Part shown: in pieces, positions 8,222 through 12,931 of the stretch
Layout: every line of letters starts with the position of its first letter
Numbering within the stretch: position 1 is the stretch's first letter
Assembly (NCBI GenBank): GCA_020741755.1
Contig: DYYI01000016.1
Location: forward strand, 1 to 12,931
Length of the DNA: 12,931 nucleotides
Direction: 5' to 3'
DNA from: Aliicoccus persicus_A
GTDB taxonomy: Bacteria > Bacillota > Bacilli > Staphylococcales > Salinicoccaceae
Program-made: the position numbers and the translations under genes
The notes under the pieces: model-generated
Told to the model about the DNA's origin: nothing
The model's input: only the letters and a program-made list of their open reading frames with translations
Database searches by the model: none

Positions 8222-9130
8222 ATGACCTACAAAGTGAAGGTTGAAAATGTATCAAAAGTATATGATTTAAACCGGAAGCGTAAAGATCGGTTGCTATCAC
8301 TTCTTTCATTTGGTCTATATTCGAAAGAACGTCCATATTATGCGCTCCGCAACATCTCATTTGAAGTTGAAGAGGGAGACTCTGTCGGCATCGTTGGGCT
8401 GAATGGTTCAGGGAAGACGACGTTGTCTGATTTACTCGGTGAAGTGACACAACCGACAACAGGTAACATTACGATTCGTGGGAAAAGTTCTCTGATTGCG
8501 ATTAACGCCGGATTAAACCAGGAATTAACAGGCGAAGAAAATATTCGTATGAAATGTTTGATGTATGGTATGTCTGAAGCGGAAATCGATGAAAAATTCG
8601 ACCAGATCGTTGAGTTCAGTGAACTAGAAGAATTCATTGACCAACCGATAAAAACATACTCCAGCGGAATGAAATCAAGGTTGGGATTTGCAATTTCTGC
8701 ACATAGTGATCCGGATGTACTCATCGTGGATGAAGCATTGTCTGTTGGAGATGACACATTTGCGAGTAAATCTGGAGAAATGATTAAAGAATTTCAAGCA
8801 AAAGGTAAGACGATTTTCTTCGTATCGCACTCTGCAAAACAAGTTGGTAAGATGTGTAATAAAGCGATTTGGCTACATTATGGAGAGATGGTTAAGTTTG
8901 GTGCGTGTGTACCAGTTGCGAATGAGTATGCTAGATTCGTCGATAAATATGTCGCAATGACAAAAATGGAACAGATGAATTATAAAAAAGAAATGTTACA
9001 AAAACAAAAAGATAGAAGTAAGGACTATACAATAGAAAAAGAAAAACCAAATGTACTCAATGTCGTTACGGGACTAGGGTTGACAGGGGCTTTTATCGTC
9101 GCAATGTTGTTTCAGTTAAATGTAATATAG
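8222..9130 (+). CDS. tagH: TagH/Wzt-type polysaccharide (teichoic acid) ABC exporter ATPase
   Basis: The 302-residue ATPase shows all nucleotide-binding motifs: Walker A GLNGSGKTT at 59-67, ABC signature YSSGM at 146-150, Walker B VLIVDEA at 166-172, and the switch histidine at 203 in FFVSHS. The stretches EFSELEEFI, QPIKTYSSGM, DEALSVGDDTFASK and KTIFFVSH are characteristic of TagH/TarH. It should power export of a lipid-linked glycan with the TagG-like permease encoded 5.3 kb upstream. The tail after ~residue 235 is basic and helical and ends in a hydrophobic segment (278-302) that looks like one membrane helix with almost nothing after it. Staphylococcal TarH as I recall it ends near 264 residues, while B. 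subtilis TagH is much longer, so this is an intermediate form. Its stop at 9130 is followed by 54 bp, probably the end of the operon proper. It may be a second, polymer-specific TagH. Confidence 0.88.
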   Translation: MTYKVKVENVSKVYDLNRKRKDRLLSLLSFGLYSKERPYYALRNISFEVEEGDSVGIVGLNGSGKTTLSDLLGEVTQPTTGNITIRGKSSLIAINAGLNQELTGEENIRMKCLMYGMSEAEIDEKFDQIVEFSELEEFIDQPIKTYSSGMKSRLGFAISAHSDPDVLIVDEALSVGDDTFASKSGEMIKEFQAKGKTIFFVSHSAKQVGKMCNKAIWLHYGEMVKFGACVPVANEYARFVDKYVAMTKMEQMNYKKEMLQKQKDRSKDYTIEKEKPNVLNVVTGLGLTGAFIVAMLFQLNVI

Positions 9131-9184
9131 AATGTATACGTGGTATCATTGCTTTAAACACAACAAAATTAAGCGAGGGATACT

Positions 9185-9955
9185 ATGTTAGAAAAAGAGA
9201 TTCAAGAATTAGTAGATCAGCAATCCGGTAATATCTCATACGTCATCCGTTTAGGTGATGATGTGTTAAAATACCGTGAAAGTGAAACGTACTACCCTGC
9301 GAGTACAGTAAAAGTTCCTAATGCAATGGCGAATATGTTAGCATTCGAAAACGAACTCGACAAAATGATCCCAGTAGAAAATCCAGTCGATGGTTGTGGC
9401 GTGTTACATACGCTCGGGCATACGAAAGAGATTACATTGTATGACGCGATTGTGTTGTCGATTATCATTTCAGACAATACGGCCGCAAACATGGTCATCG
9501 ATCATATTGGTGTTAAAGATTTGAATGAATATTATCAAAAATTTGGTATGAAAGATTCGTATTTACGTGGTAAGTATTATGACTTTGACAATAAAGACAG
9601 ACGCAACAGCACAGTAACTGCCGACGACTTGTACCAAGTGATGCAATTGCTTACAGAAGAGAATGATGTTTTCCCAACGCATCTTCGCGAGCGCTTGCTC
9701 GGGATTATGAAACGTCAGCAATTTAATGATCGAATCGGTGGATTTTTGGTGAATCAAGATGATGGAAAAAGAGAATTCTATATCGCGTCTAAGACAGGTT
9801 CAGTGAATAACTTGGAGCATGATTTCGGCGTCATATCGTATGAAGGTAACACGGTGACATTTGCAGTTTGTTCAGATGGTTGGCAATCAAATGTCGGAGC
9901 GAGAAAGTTTTTAATGGAGCTCGGTAATATTTTCCATAAGTATTTAAGTAAGTAA
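9185..9955 (+). CDS. Class A beta-lactamase-like serine hydrolase without signal peptide
   Basis: The 256-residue protein carries the three penicilloyl-serine hallmarks in class-A order and spacing: STVK at 40-43 (nucleophile Ser40), SDN at 96-98 followed by TAAN, and KTG at 203-205. The general-base glutamate of class A enzymes is not evident: the equivalent loop (LRGKYYDFDNKDRR, ~127-140) has aspartates but no ExxLN. The N-terminus MLEKEIQELVDQQ is hydrophilic, with no signal peptide or lipobox, so the protein appears cytoplasmic. It may be an esterase, amidase or peptidase rather than a resistance enzyme. GAGGGA at about 9175-9180 lies just before the ATG. It lies 54 bp after the exporter ATPase gene on the same strand, without a convincing terminator between them, and could be co-transcribed. 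A role in hydrolysing acyl or peptide modifications is only a guess. Confidence 0.8.
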   Translation: MLEKEIQELVDQQSGNISYVIRLGDDVLKYRESETYYPASTVKVPNAMANMLAFENELDKMIPVENPVDGCGVLHTLGHTKEITLYDAIVLSIIISDNTAANMVIDHIGVKDLNEYYQKFGMKDSYLRGKYYDFDNKDRRNSTVTADDLYQVMQLLTEENDVFPTHLRERLLGIMKRQQFNDRIGGFLVNQDDGKREFYIASKTGSVNNLEHDFGVISYEGNTVTFAVCSDGWQSNVGARKFLMELGNIFHKYLSK

Positions 9956-9994
9956 TAATTGCTCCATATGCGTTACACATTGTGAGGTTTTTAG

Positions 9995-10219
9995 ATGAAT
10001 TTTAAAATGATATTGTGGTGGATCGTAAATGTTTTTTGGTTGTTTATCTTTGTGGGATTTGCGACATCTATCACGATGAACTGGTTGGGTGATGATGGTT
10101 ATATCGTAGAAACGGGGCTACAAGCGCTTGTTTACTACATCATATTGATCGTATTAATATCAATACCAGCAGCAGCACAGATTTTTATTTATAGACAGTT
10201 GAAAAAAGGTAAGTTATAA
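9995..10219 (+). CDS. Small two-helix membrane protein, DUF3923-like
   Basis: The 74-residue product has two hydrophobic helices (~5-27 and ~43-65), a short loop with acidic residues (LGDDGYIVETG) and a basic C-terminus RQLKKGKL. The opening WWIVNVFWLFIF resembles the start of DUF3923 proteins common in staphylococci and bacilli, as I recall it; function is unknown for that family. GTGAGG at 9982-9987 is 7 nt before the ATG. The gene follows the serine hydrolase by 39 bp and is followed within 10 bp by a strong hairpin terminator, so it is probably the last gene of the + strand transcript. Confidence 0.7.
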   Translation: MNFKMILWWIVNVFWLFIFVGFATSITMNWLGDDGYIVETGLQALVYYIILIVLISIPAAAQIFIYRQLKKGKL

Positions 10220-10224
10220 ACACA

Positions 10225-10258
10225 AAAACGAGCAATCTCAAGTGAGATCGCTCGTTTT
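10225..10258. terminator. Bidirectional intrinsic terminator between convergent genes
   Basis: AAAACGAGCAATCTC (10225-10239) pairs with GAGATCGCTCGTTTT (10244-10258) around the loop AAGT, with a single A·C mismatch. The arms begin with A4 and end with T4, so on either strand the hairpin is followed by a U-tract. It ends the small membrane protein gene on + and the asp23 operon on −. Confidence 0.92.
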
Positions 10259-10267
10259 AATATTATA

Positions 10268-10798
10268 TTAGTTTAAACGATTATTTGGTACTCTTTCTTC
10301 GTTTACATCTCTATTTTTTTCAGCGTTCTTCTGATCATATTCTTTACGTGTCATAACATCTTCAACATGAAGGTTCACTTCAACAACTTCTAAACCTGTC
10401 ATAAACTTAACTTGTTCTTTAATAACGTCAGTTACTTTTTTAAAGATTTCAGGACCTGACTCACCATATTCTAAAATAACGCGTAAGTCAATCGCAGCTT
10501 GTTTTTCACCAACTTCAGCAGTTACCCCCTGAGAAACATCGTTCTTATCATCTCTACGTCCGAACAAACCAGAGCCGAATCCGCCTTTCATTGCTAAAAT
10601 ACCATCGACTTCACGTGCAGCAATACCAACGATTTTTTCAACAACTGCATCATCAAATGATAATTTGTTCGTGAATTGTTGTTCTTCAACTTCGTTTTCT
10701 CTCGCTGCTTCTGCTTCTTCCTGTTCTAAACGCTTTTGCTCTTCGTCAACACCAACTGTTTTGTCGTACTGCTCTTTGTATTTTTCTTTGTCTGCCAT
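10268..10798 (-). CDS. asp23: Alkaline shock protein Asp23
   Basis: The 176-residue protein belongs to the Asp23/Gls24 (DUF322) family. The conserved core runs from NKLSFDDAVVEKIVGIAARE through VDGILAMKGG, VTAEVGEKQAAIDLRVILEYGESGPEIFKK, to EQVKFMTGLEVVEVNLHVEDV (segments quoted in part), and matches staphylococcal Asp23 almost block for block. The N-terminus is charged and low in complexity and the C-terminus is polar. Asp23 is an abundant cytoplasmic protein tethered to the membrane by AmaP and involved in cell-envelope homeostasis; in S. aureus it is a standard sigma-B marker. A longer reading frame begins at 10840, but GGAGG (minus strand, 10807-10811) lies 8 nt before ATG 10798, giving MADKEK as the true start. 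It is the last gene of a three-gene operon, 104 bp after the DUF2273 gene. Confidence 0.95.
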   Translation of the reverse strand: MADKEKYKEQYDKTVGVDEEQKRLEQEEAEAARENEVEEQQFTNKLSFDDAVVEKIVGIAAREVDGILAMKGGFGSGLFGRRDDKNDVSQGVTAEVGEKQAAIDLRVILEYGESGPEIFKKVTDVIKEQVKFMTGLEVVEVNLHVEDVMTRKEYDQKNAEKNRDVNEERVPNNRLN

Positions 10799-10902
10799 AA
10801 TAGAAACCTCCAAATAAATTTTTAATATTGTAAACAACATTTTTACTTATCGTTTCACATGCAATTAAGTGCGGCGACTTCAACTAATAATCTGAAATAA
10901 TA
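10799..10902 (-). promoter_or_regulatory. Leader/spacer before asp23 with possible internal promoter
   Basis: This 104-bp gap is much longer than the 10-bp gap upstream in the operon. On the minus strand it holds the asp23 ribosome site (10807-10811, GGAGG) and a TACAAT -10-like hexamer (10827-10832), but I find no good -35 partner at 16-18 bp. A weak dyad around TTGAAGTCGCCGCACTTAA (10866-10884 region) may form a small hairpin. Separate control or RNA processing to raise asp23 output is plausible. Confidence 0.3.
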
Positions 10903-11097
10903 TTACCGTTTAGTATTATTAGTCAATATATCGCTTCGGTCTAACAAATACCCAACAAATCCAAAAATTAAACTTATTAATATGACTAGTGCAAACTTGT
11001 ATACACCAATTAAAAAGATTAAAGTAAGTGAGAAAAATGCGACAATGAATAAAGTCACCATAAATGGGTGTGCTTTAAGCTGATTCAAAATATCCAT
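10903..11097 (-). CDS. DUF2273 small membrane protein of the asp23 operon
   Basis: The 64-residue protein has two closely spaced hydrophobic helices (~13-32 and ~34-51), the second ending GYLLDRSD. This matches DUF2273, the small protein always found between AmaP and Asp23 in staphylococci and relatives. Its molecular role is unknown; by context it belongs to the membrane-bound Asp23 complex. The ribosome site AAGGAGG (minus strand, 11103-11109) overlaps the amaP stop codon, showing tight coupling; the ATG is at 11097. Confidence 0.88.
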   Translation of the reverse strand: MDILNQLKAHPFMVTLFIVAFFSLTLIFLIGVYKFALVILISLIFGFVGYLLDRSDILTNNTKR

Positions 11098-11107
11098 GTA
11101 AACCTCC

Positions 11108-11650
11108 TTATATAACTCTGCGCGTAGTGTCTTTGTGTTGATCTAACACATTTAGGTTTATACCGCTGCAATCTGCCTGAGTAAATTCAGTCAGTTTATC
11201 TTTAATGCGTGCGTCAATTTTCTGTATCGATGGTTCTCTGTGATGCATGCTTGCAGCCCACAATACATCAATCGAACCCTCGATGGTTTGTTCATCGTTG
11301 TTTGAACGGAAAGTTAATGTTGTGTCATGATGGACGACATTTGGTTCATCTGAAATAACTTTTTTGATGAAACTCTCAACAGCCACCTTCTGAATTTCAA
11401 GGTTACCTGTTTCAGTTTCCCAAACAAGTCTGTTGCTTCGTTTGGTTGGTCGCAACCCAATGATTATCAGCGTAATACCGATAATAACCATTAAAGCCAT
11501 GAAAACATAAAGTACATATGGGAACCAACTTGTACTCTCCATATCATCAATATATGGCTGTACACCCGATAAATTCAGATAATCAAAAATGAAGTAAATC
11601 ATGAAAACGAGTATTACCAATCCGAAAAGAACATCTAGTAGCCTTCTCAA
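11108..11650 (-). CDS. amaP: Alkaline shock response membrane anchor protein AmaP
   Basis: The 180-residue protein has two membrane helices (~5-25 and ~43-67) flanking a short extracytoplasmic loop, then a cytoplasmic domain (~75-180) related to the Asp23 fold (IQKVAVESFIKKVI ... EGSIDVLWA ... INLNVLDQ). AmaP anchors Asp23 near the membrane. The start codon is TTG (11650), reading MRRLLDV; a GAGGTG ribosome site lies on the minus strand about 9-10 nt upstream (roughly 11660-11665). It is the first gene of the operon. In S. aureus, as I recall, an osmoprotectant transporter gene (opuD2) precedes amaP; here that position is taken by a divergent universal-stress-like gene. Confidence 0.9.
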   Translation of the reverse strand: MRRLLDVLFGLVILVFMIYFIFDYLNLSGVQPYIDDMESTSWFPYVLYVFMALMVIIGITLIIIGLRPTKRSNRLVWETETGNLEIQKVAVESFIKKVISDEPNVVHHDTTLTFRSNNDEQTIEGSIDVLWAASMHHREPSIQKIDARIKDKLTEFTQADCSGINLNVLDQHKDTTRRVI

Positions 11651-11713
11651 AAAATACCCACCTCACTTATTGATTCCAATCTAATCAAAAATGTAATCTT
11701 TCACATTATTTCA

Positions 11714-11738
11714 ATACCCTATTAAATAATCCTTATTC
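11714..11738 (-). promoter_or_regulatory. Candidate sigma-B-type promoter for the amaP–asp23 operon
   Basis: Read on the minus strand, GAATAA (11733-11738) is separated by 13 bp from GGGTAT (11714-11719). The -10 fits the sigma-B consensus GGGTAT exactly and the -35 fits GTTTAA at four of six positions. It lies about 60 bp before the amaP TTG. Sigma-B control of asp23 is established in S. aureus; its use here is inferred. Confidence 0.4.
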
Positions 11739-11818
11739 ATAAAAATAAAAATAATTGCTATTAATGGAAATTTGCTTATTTTGCAATAATCATGCACTGT
11801 TGGAGATAAAGATAACAC

Positions 11819-11847
11819 TTAACTTTTTATGAAAAATACCTTATATT
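11819..11847 (+). promoter_or_regulatory. Candidate sigma-A promoter for the universal-stress-like gene
   Basis: TTAACT (11819-11824) and TATATT (11842-11847) are separated by exactly 17 bp. The -10 matches TATAAT at five of six positions and the -35 matches TTGACA at four. The expected start of transcription is about 30 nt before ATG 11883. Confidence 0.55.
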
Positions 11848-11882
11848 AGCTGTAGTAATCCTATTTAAAGGAGAGGTCCTGT

Positions 11883-12500
11883 ATGAGTAGAAATGTCCTT
11901 GTTGCCGTTGGATACGGTGTTGAAGGAGAACAACTGATTAATCGTGCGTACGACATGCTATTGCCAGAAGATAAATTCCATATTTTGCTGTTAGATTACC
12001 AAAATGAAGATCATGCCTACAATAAGATTGTCGACTTAGAACAGATTGAGTTTTATGCAGACAAATATAATGCGGTATATGAAATTCGAGAGATAGTGTC
12101 ACGACGTGCTGTGGATCATGTGATTGAATATGCCAAAGTTAAAGATATCGACCATGTAATCATCGGCGAAACAAAATCGGCGGTGGTTAGTTTAGTGCTG
12201 CAAGTATCCCCAGTACAATATTTAATGAAACATTTACCAAATGTATTGCTGACGATTGTGCCGTACAACTTAGCCGTGGATAGCGACTACTTTAATTACG
12301 GTCGAGGAGAGAAAGTCTTCGTCGTTAAAGCGAATGGTAAATTTGAGATTGACCGAAGTGTGAAAGAGGAGTCTGGCGCACTTAAAGCTATTTTCTACAA
12401 GGACAACTCGACAGACTTTGATACAGGCATCATATATATATTCATTGATAATAGCTTGAAGCAAGTAAAAGTAACGAATGGTACGGTTGAAGATTTTTAG
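11883..12500 (+). CDS. Universal stress protein (UspA-like) with C-terminal extension
   Basis: The 205-residue protein begins with a UspA-like alpha/beta domain (~1-135): MSRNVLVAVGYGVEGEQLIN opens it, KDIDHVIIGE (~87-96) is the fourth strand, and SPVQYLMKHLPNVLLTIVP closes the domain in the way most Usp proteins do. The ATP motif G-2x-G-9x-G(S/T) is degraded after Gly95, so nucleotide binding is doubtful. A ~70-residue, strand-rich extension follows (KVFVVKANGKFEIDR ... GIIYIFIDNSLKQVKVTNG) that I do not recognise. Usp domains of this kind are also part of KdpD sensors. AAAGGAG at 11867-11873 precedes ATG by 9 nt. The gene is divergent from the amaP–asp23 operon, which hints at shared stress control. 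Confidence 0.65.
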   Translation: MSRNVLVAVGYGVEGEQLINRAYDMLLPEDKFHILLLDYQNEDHAYNKIVDLEQIEFYADKYNAVYEIREIVSRRAVDHVIEYAKVKDIDHVIIGETKSAVVSLVLQVSPVQYLMKHLPNVLLTIVPYNLAVDSDYFNYGRGEKVFVVKANGKFEIDRSVKEESGALKAIFYKDNSTDFDTGIIYIFIDNSLKQVKVTNGTVEDF

Positions 12501-12571
12501 GGTTTAGTGTGTCGTGTGACTTTTTTGGGGGAGAGAAATCGGGTGTTGAGTCACACTAAGTCTTGCCAATC

Positions 12572-12670
12572 GTGCGTCTGCACCGAAAATCTCGAGCTGT
12601 CGCACACTTAGAGCAGCTAGCTGTGCGTCAGCCCGGAAAATCTTGATCTGCCGCACACTTAGAGCAGACC
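12572..12670. repeat. Two-copy 51-bp direct repeat, each copy hairpin-forming
   Basis: Units begin at 12572 and 12623, both with GTGCGTC; both contain GAAAATCT and end with CGCACACTTAGAGCAG (12601-12616 and 12652-12667). Within each unit GTGCG pairs with CGCAC over a loop of about 24 nt. The junction contains the 10-bp palindrome CAGCTAGCTG (12613-12622). This repeat differs from the 41-bp family. Confidence 0.8.
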
Positions 12671-12730
12671 TTTATAACTGCAATCAAAATTCCAGGAAAA
12701 TAGGACGATGAAATCAAAAAAATTGAAACT

Positions 12731-12931
12731 ACGTTCCAATGAGAGTCGCTCACAGACGCGCAGATTGATTTGCGTTCCAATGAGAGTCACTCACAGACGC
12801 GCAGATTGATTTGCGTGCCAATGAGAGTTGCTCACAGACTCGCAAATGGATTTGCGTTCCAATGAGACTCGCTCACAGACCCGCAGATTGATTTGCGTTC
12901 CAATGAGAGTCGCTCACAGACCCGCAAACGG
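12731..12931. repeat. Right tandem array of 41-bp units, related to the left array
   Basis: A partial unit (12731-12748) is followed by four complete 41-bp units at 12749, 12790, 12831 and 12872 and a partial fifth from 12913 to the window end. Each contains CTCACAGAC, then CGCAGATTGATTTGCG or, in the 12831 unit, the perfect dyad CGCAAATggATTTGCG, then TTCCAATGAGAGTCG. The right consensus matches the left unit at 31 of 41 positions by my hand alignment, in the same orientation and with the same period. No unique spacers are present. Confidence 0.93.

Larger units (their letters stand above)
12501..12931. other. Gene-free, repeat-rich region
   Basis: No reading frame with a ribosome site is seen in these 431 bp. 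From left to right it holds two alternative pairings of the same 3' arm (TTAGTGTG 12504-12511 with CACACTAA 12552-12559, or GTGTGAC 12514-12520 with GTCACAC 12550-12556), a two-copy 51-bp repeat (12572-12670), a short unique A-rich stretch (~12671-12730) and the right 41-bp array. No simple hairpin-plus-U-tract terminator for the preceding gene was found. Confidence 0.7.

Noticed and set aside
8338..8757. 139-codon minus-strand reading frame
   Set aside because: It lies wholly inside the strongly supported TagH-like gene, has no ribosome site and no recognisable protein character.
9080..9108. TTGACA as -35 of a promoter for the serine hydrolase gene
   Set aside because: The hexamer is perfect, but nothing resembling TATAAT follows at 16-18 bp and it lies within coding sequence for the C-terminal membrane helix.
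256..9955. Beta-lactam biosynthesis locus (cysteine-less AsnB-like enzyme plus beta-lactamase-like gene)
   Set aside because: No other biosynthetic genes of that pathway are present, while exporter, glycosyltransferase and lyase genes point clearly to a glycan.
10799..10840. Fourteen-residue N-terminal extension of Asp23
   Set aside because: The extension covers the GGAGG ribosome site for ATG 10798 and does not resemble Asp23 N-termini.
11654..11659. Second GGGTAT on the minus strand as a sigma-B -10
   Set aside because: It lies only a few bases before the amaP TTG start and overlaps the ribosome-site region, leaving no room for a leader.
12504..12559. Intrinsic terminator after the Usp-like gene
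   Set aside because: The pairing arms are 7-8 bp with a very long loop, and the T6 run lies inside the loop rather than after the stem.

Overview
The window looks like chromosome from a low-GC Gram-positive of the family Staphylococcaceae. The best marker is a minus-strand amaP – DUF2273 – asp23 operon, whose Asp23 product closely resembles the staphylococcal alkaline shock protein. Codon use, strong AAGGAG ribosome binding sites and a TagG/TagH-type exporter fit this. Macrococcus or a neighbouring genus is my guess, but the genus cannot be fixed from sequence alone.

Layout. Positions 1-132 hold the end of a tandem array of 41-bp units, followed by what looks like the last ~40 codons of a lost gene (118-243). 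From 256 to 9130 six genes run on the + strand with gaps of 24 bp or less, almost certainly one operon: an asparagine-synthase-like protein without a catalytic N-terminal cysteine; a TagG/Wzm-type ABC permease; a cytoplasmic protein with GW/SH3-like modules and a coiled coil; an 874-residue double glycosyltransferase; a heparinase II/III-like protein; and a TagH/Wzt-type ATPase with a C-terminal membrane segment. Two further + strand genes follow: a class-A beta-lactamase-like serine hydrolase without a signal peptide, and a 74-residue two-helix membrane protein. A bidirectional terminator at 10225-10258 separates them from the convergent asp23 operon (10268-11650). A 232-bp divergent promoter region leads to a universal-stress-like gene (11883-12500). 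The last 430 bp carry no gene but hold a 51-bp two-copy repeat and a second 41-bp tandem array, related to the left one and in the same orientation.

How the genes may work together. TagG and TagH types form the exporter that moves finished teichoic-acid-like polymers across the membrane. The genes between them encode a two-domain glycosyltransferase, a predicted uronate-polysaccharide lyase fold and an ATP-dependent amide-forming enzyme fold. This suggests assembly, trimming and amidation or amino-acid decoration of a surface glycan. No sugar-activating, initiating or polymerising gene is present, so precursors must come from elsewhere in the genome. This is an inference from gene families. 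The matching repeat arrays on both sides and the broken gene at the left junction suggest that the block between them could be exchanged, deleted or amplified by recombination.
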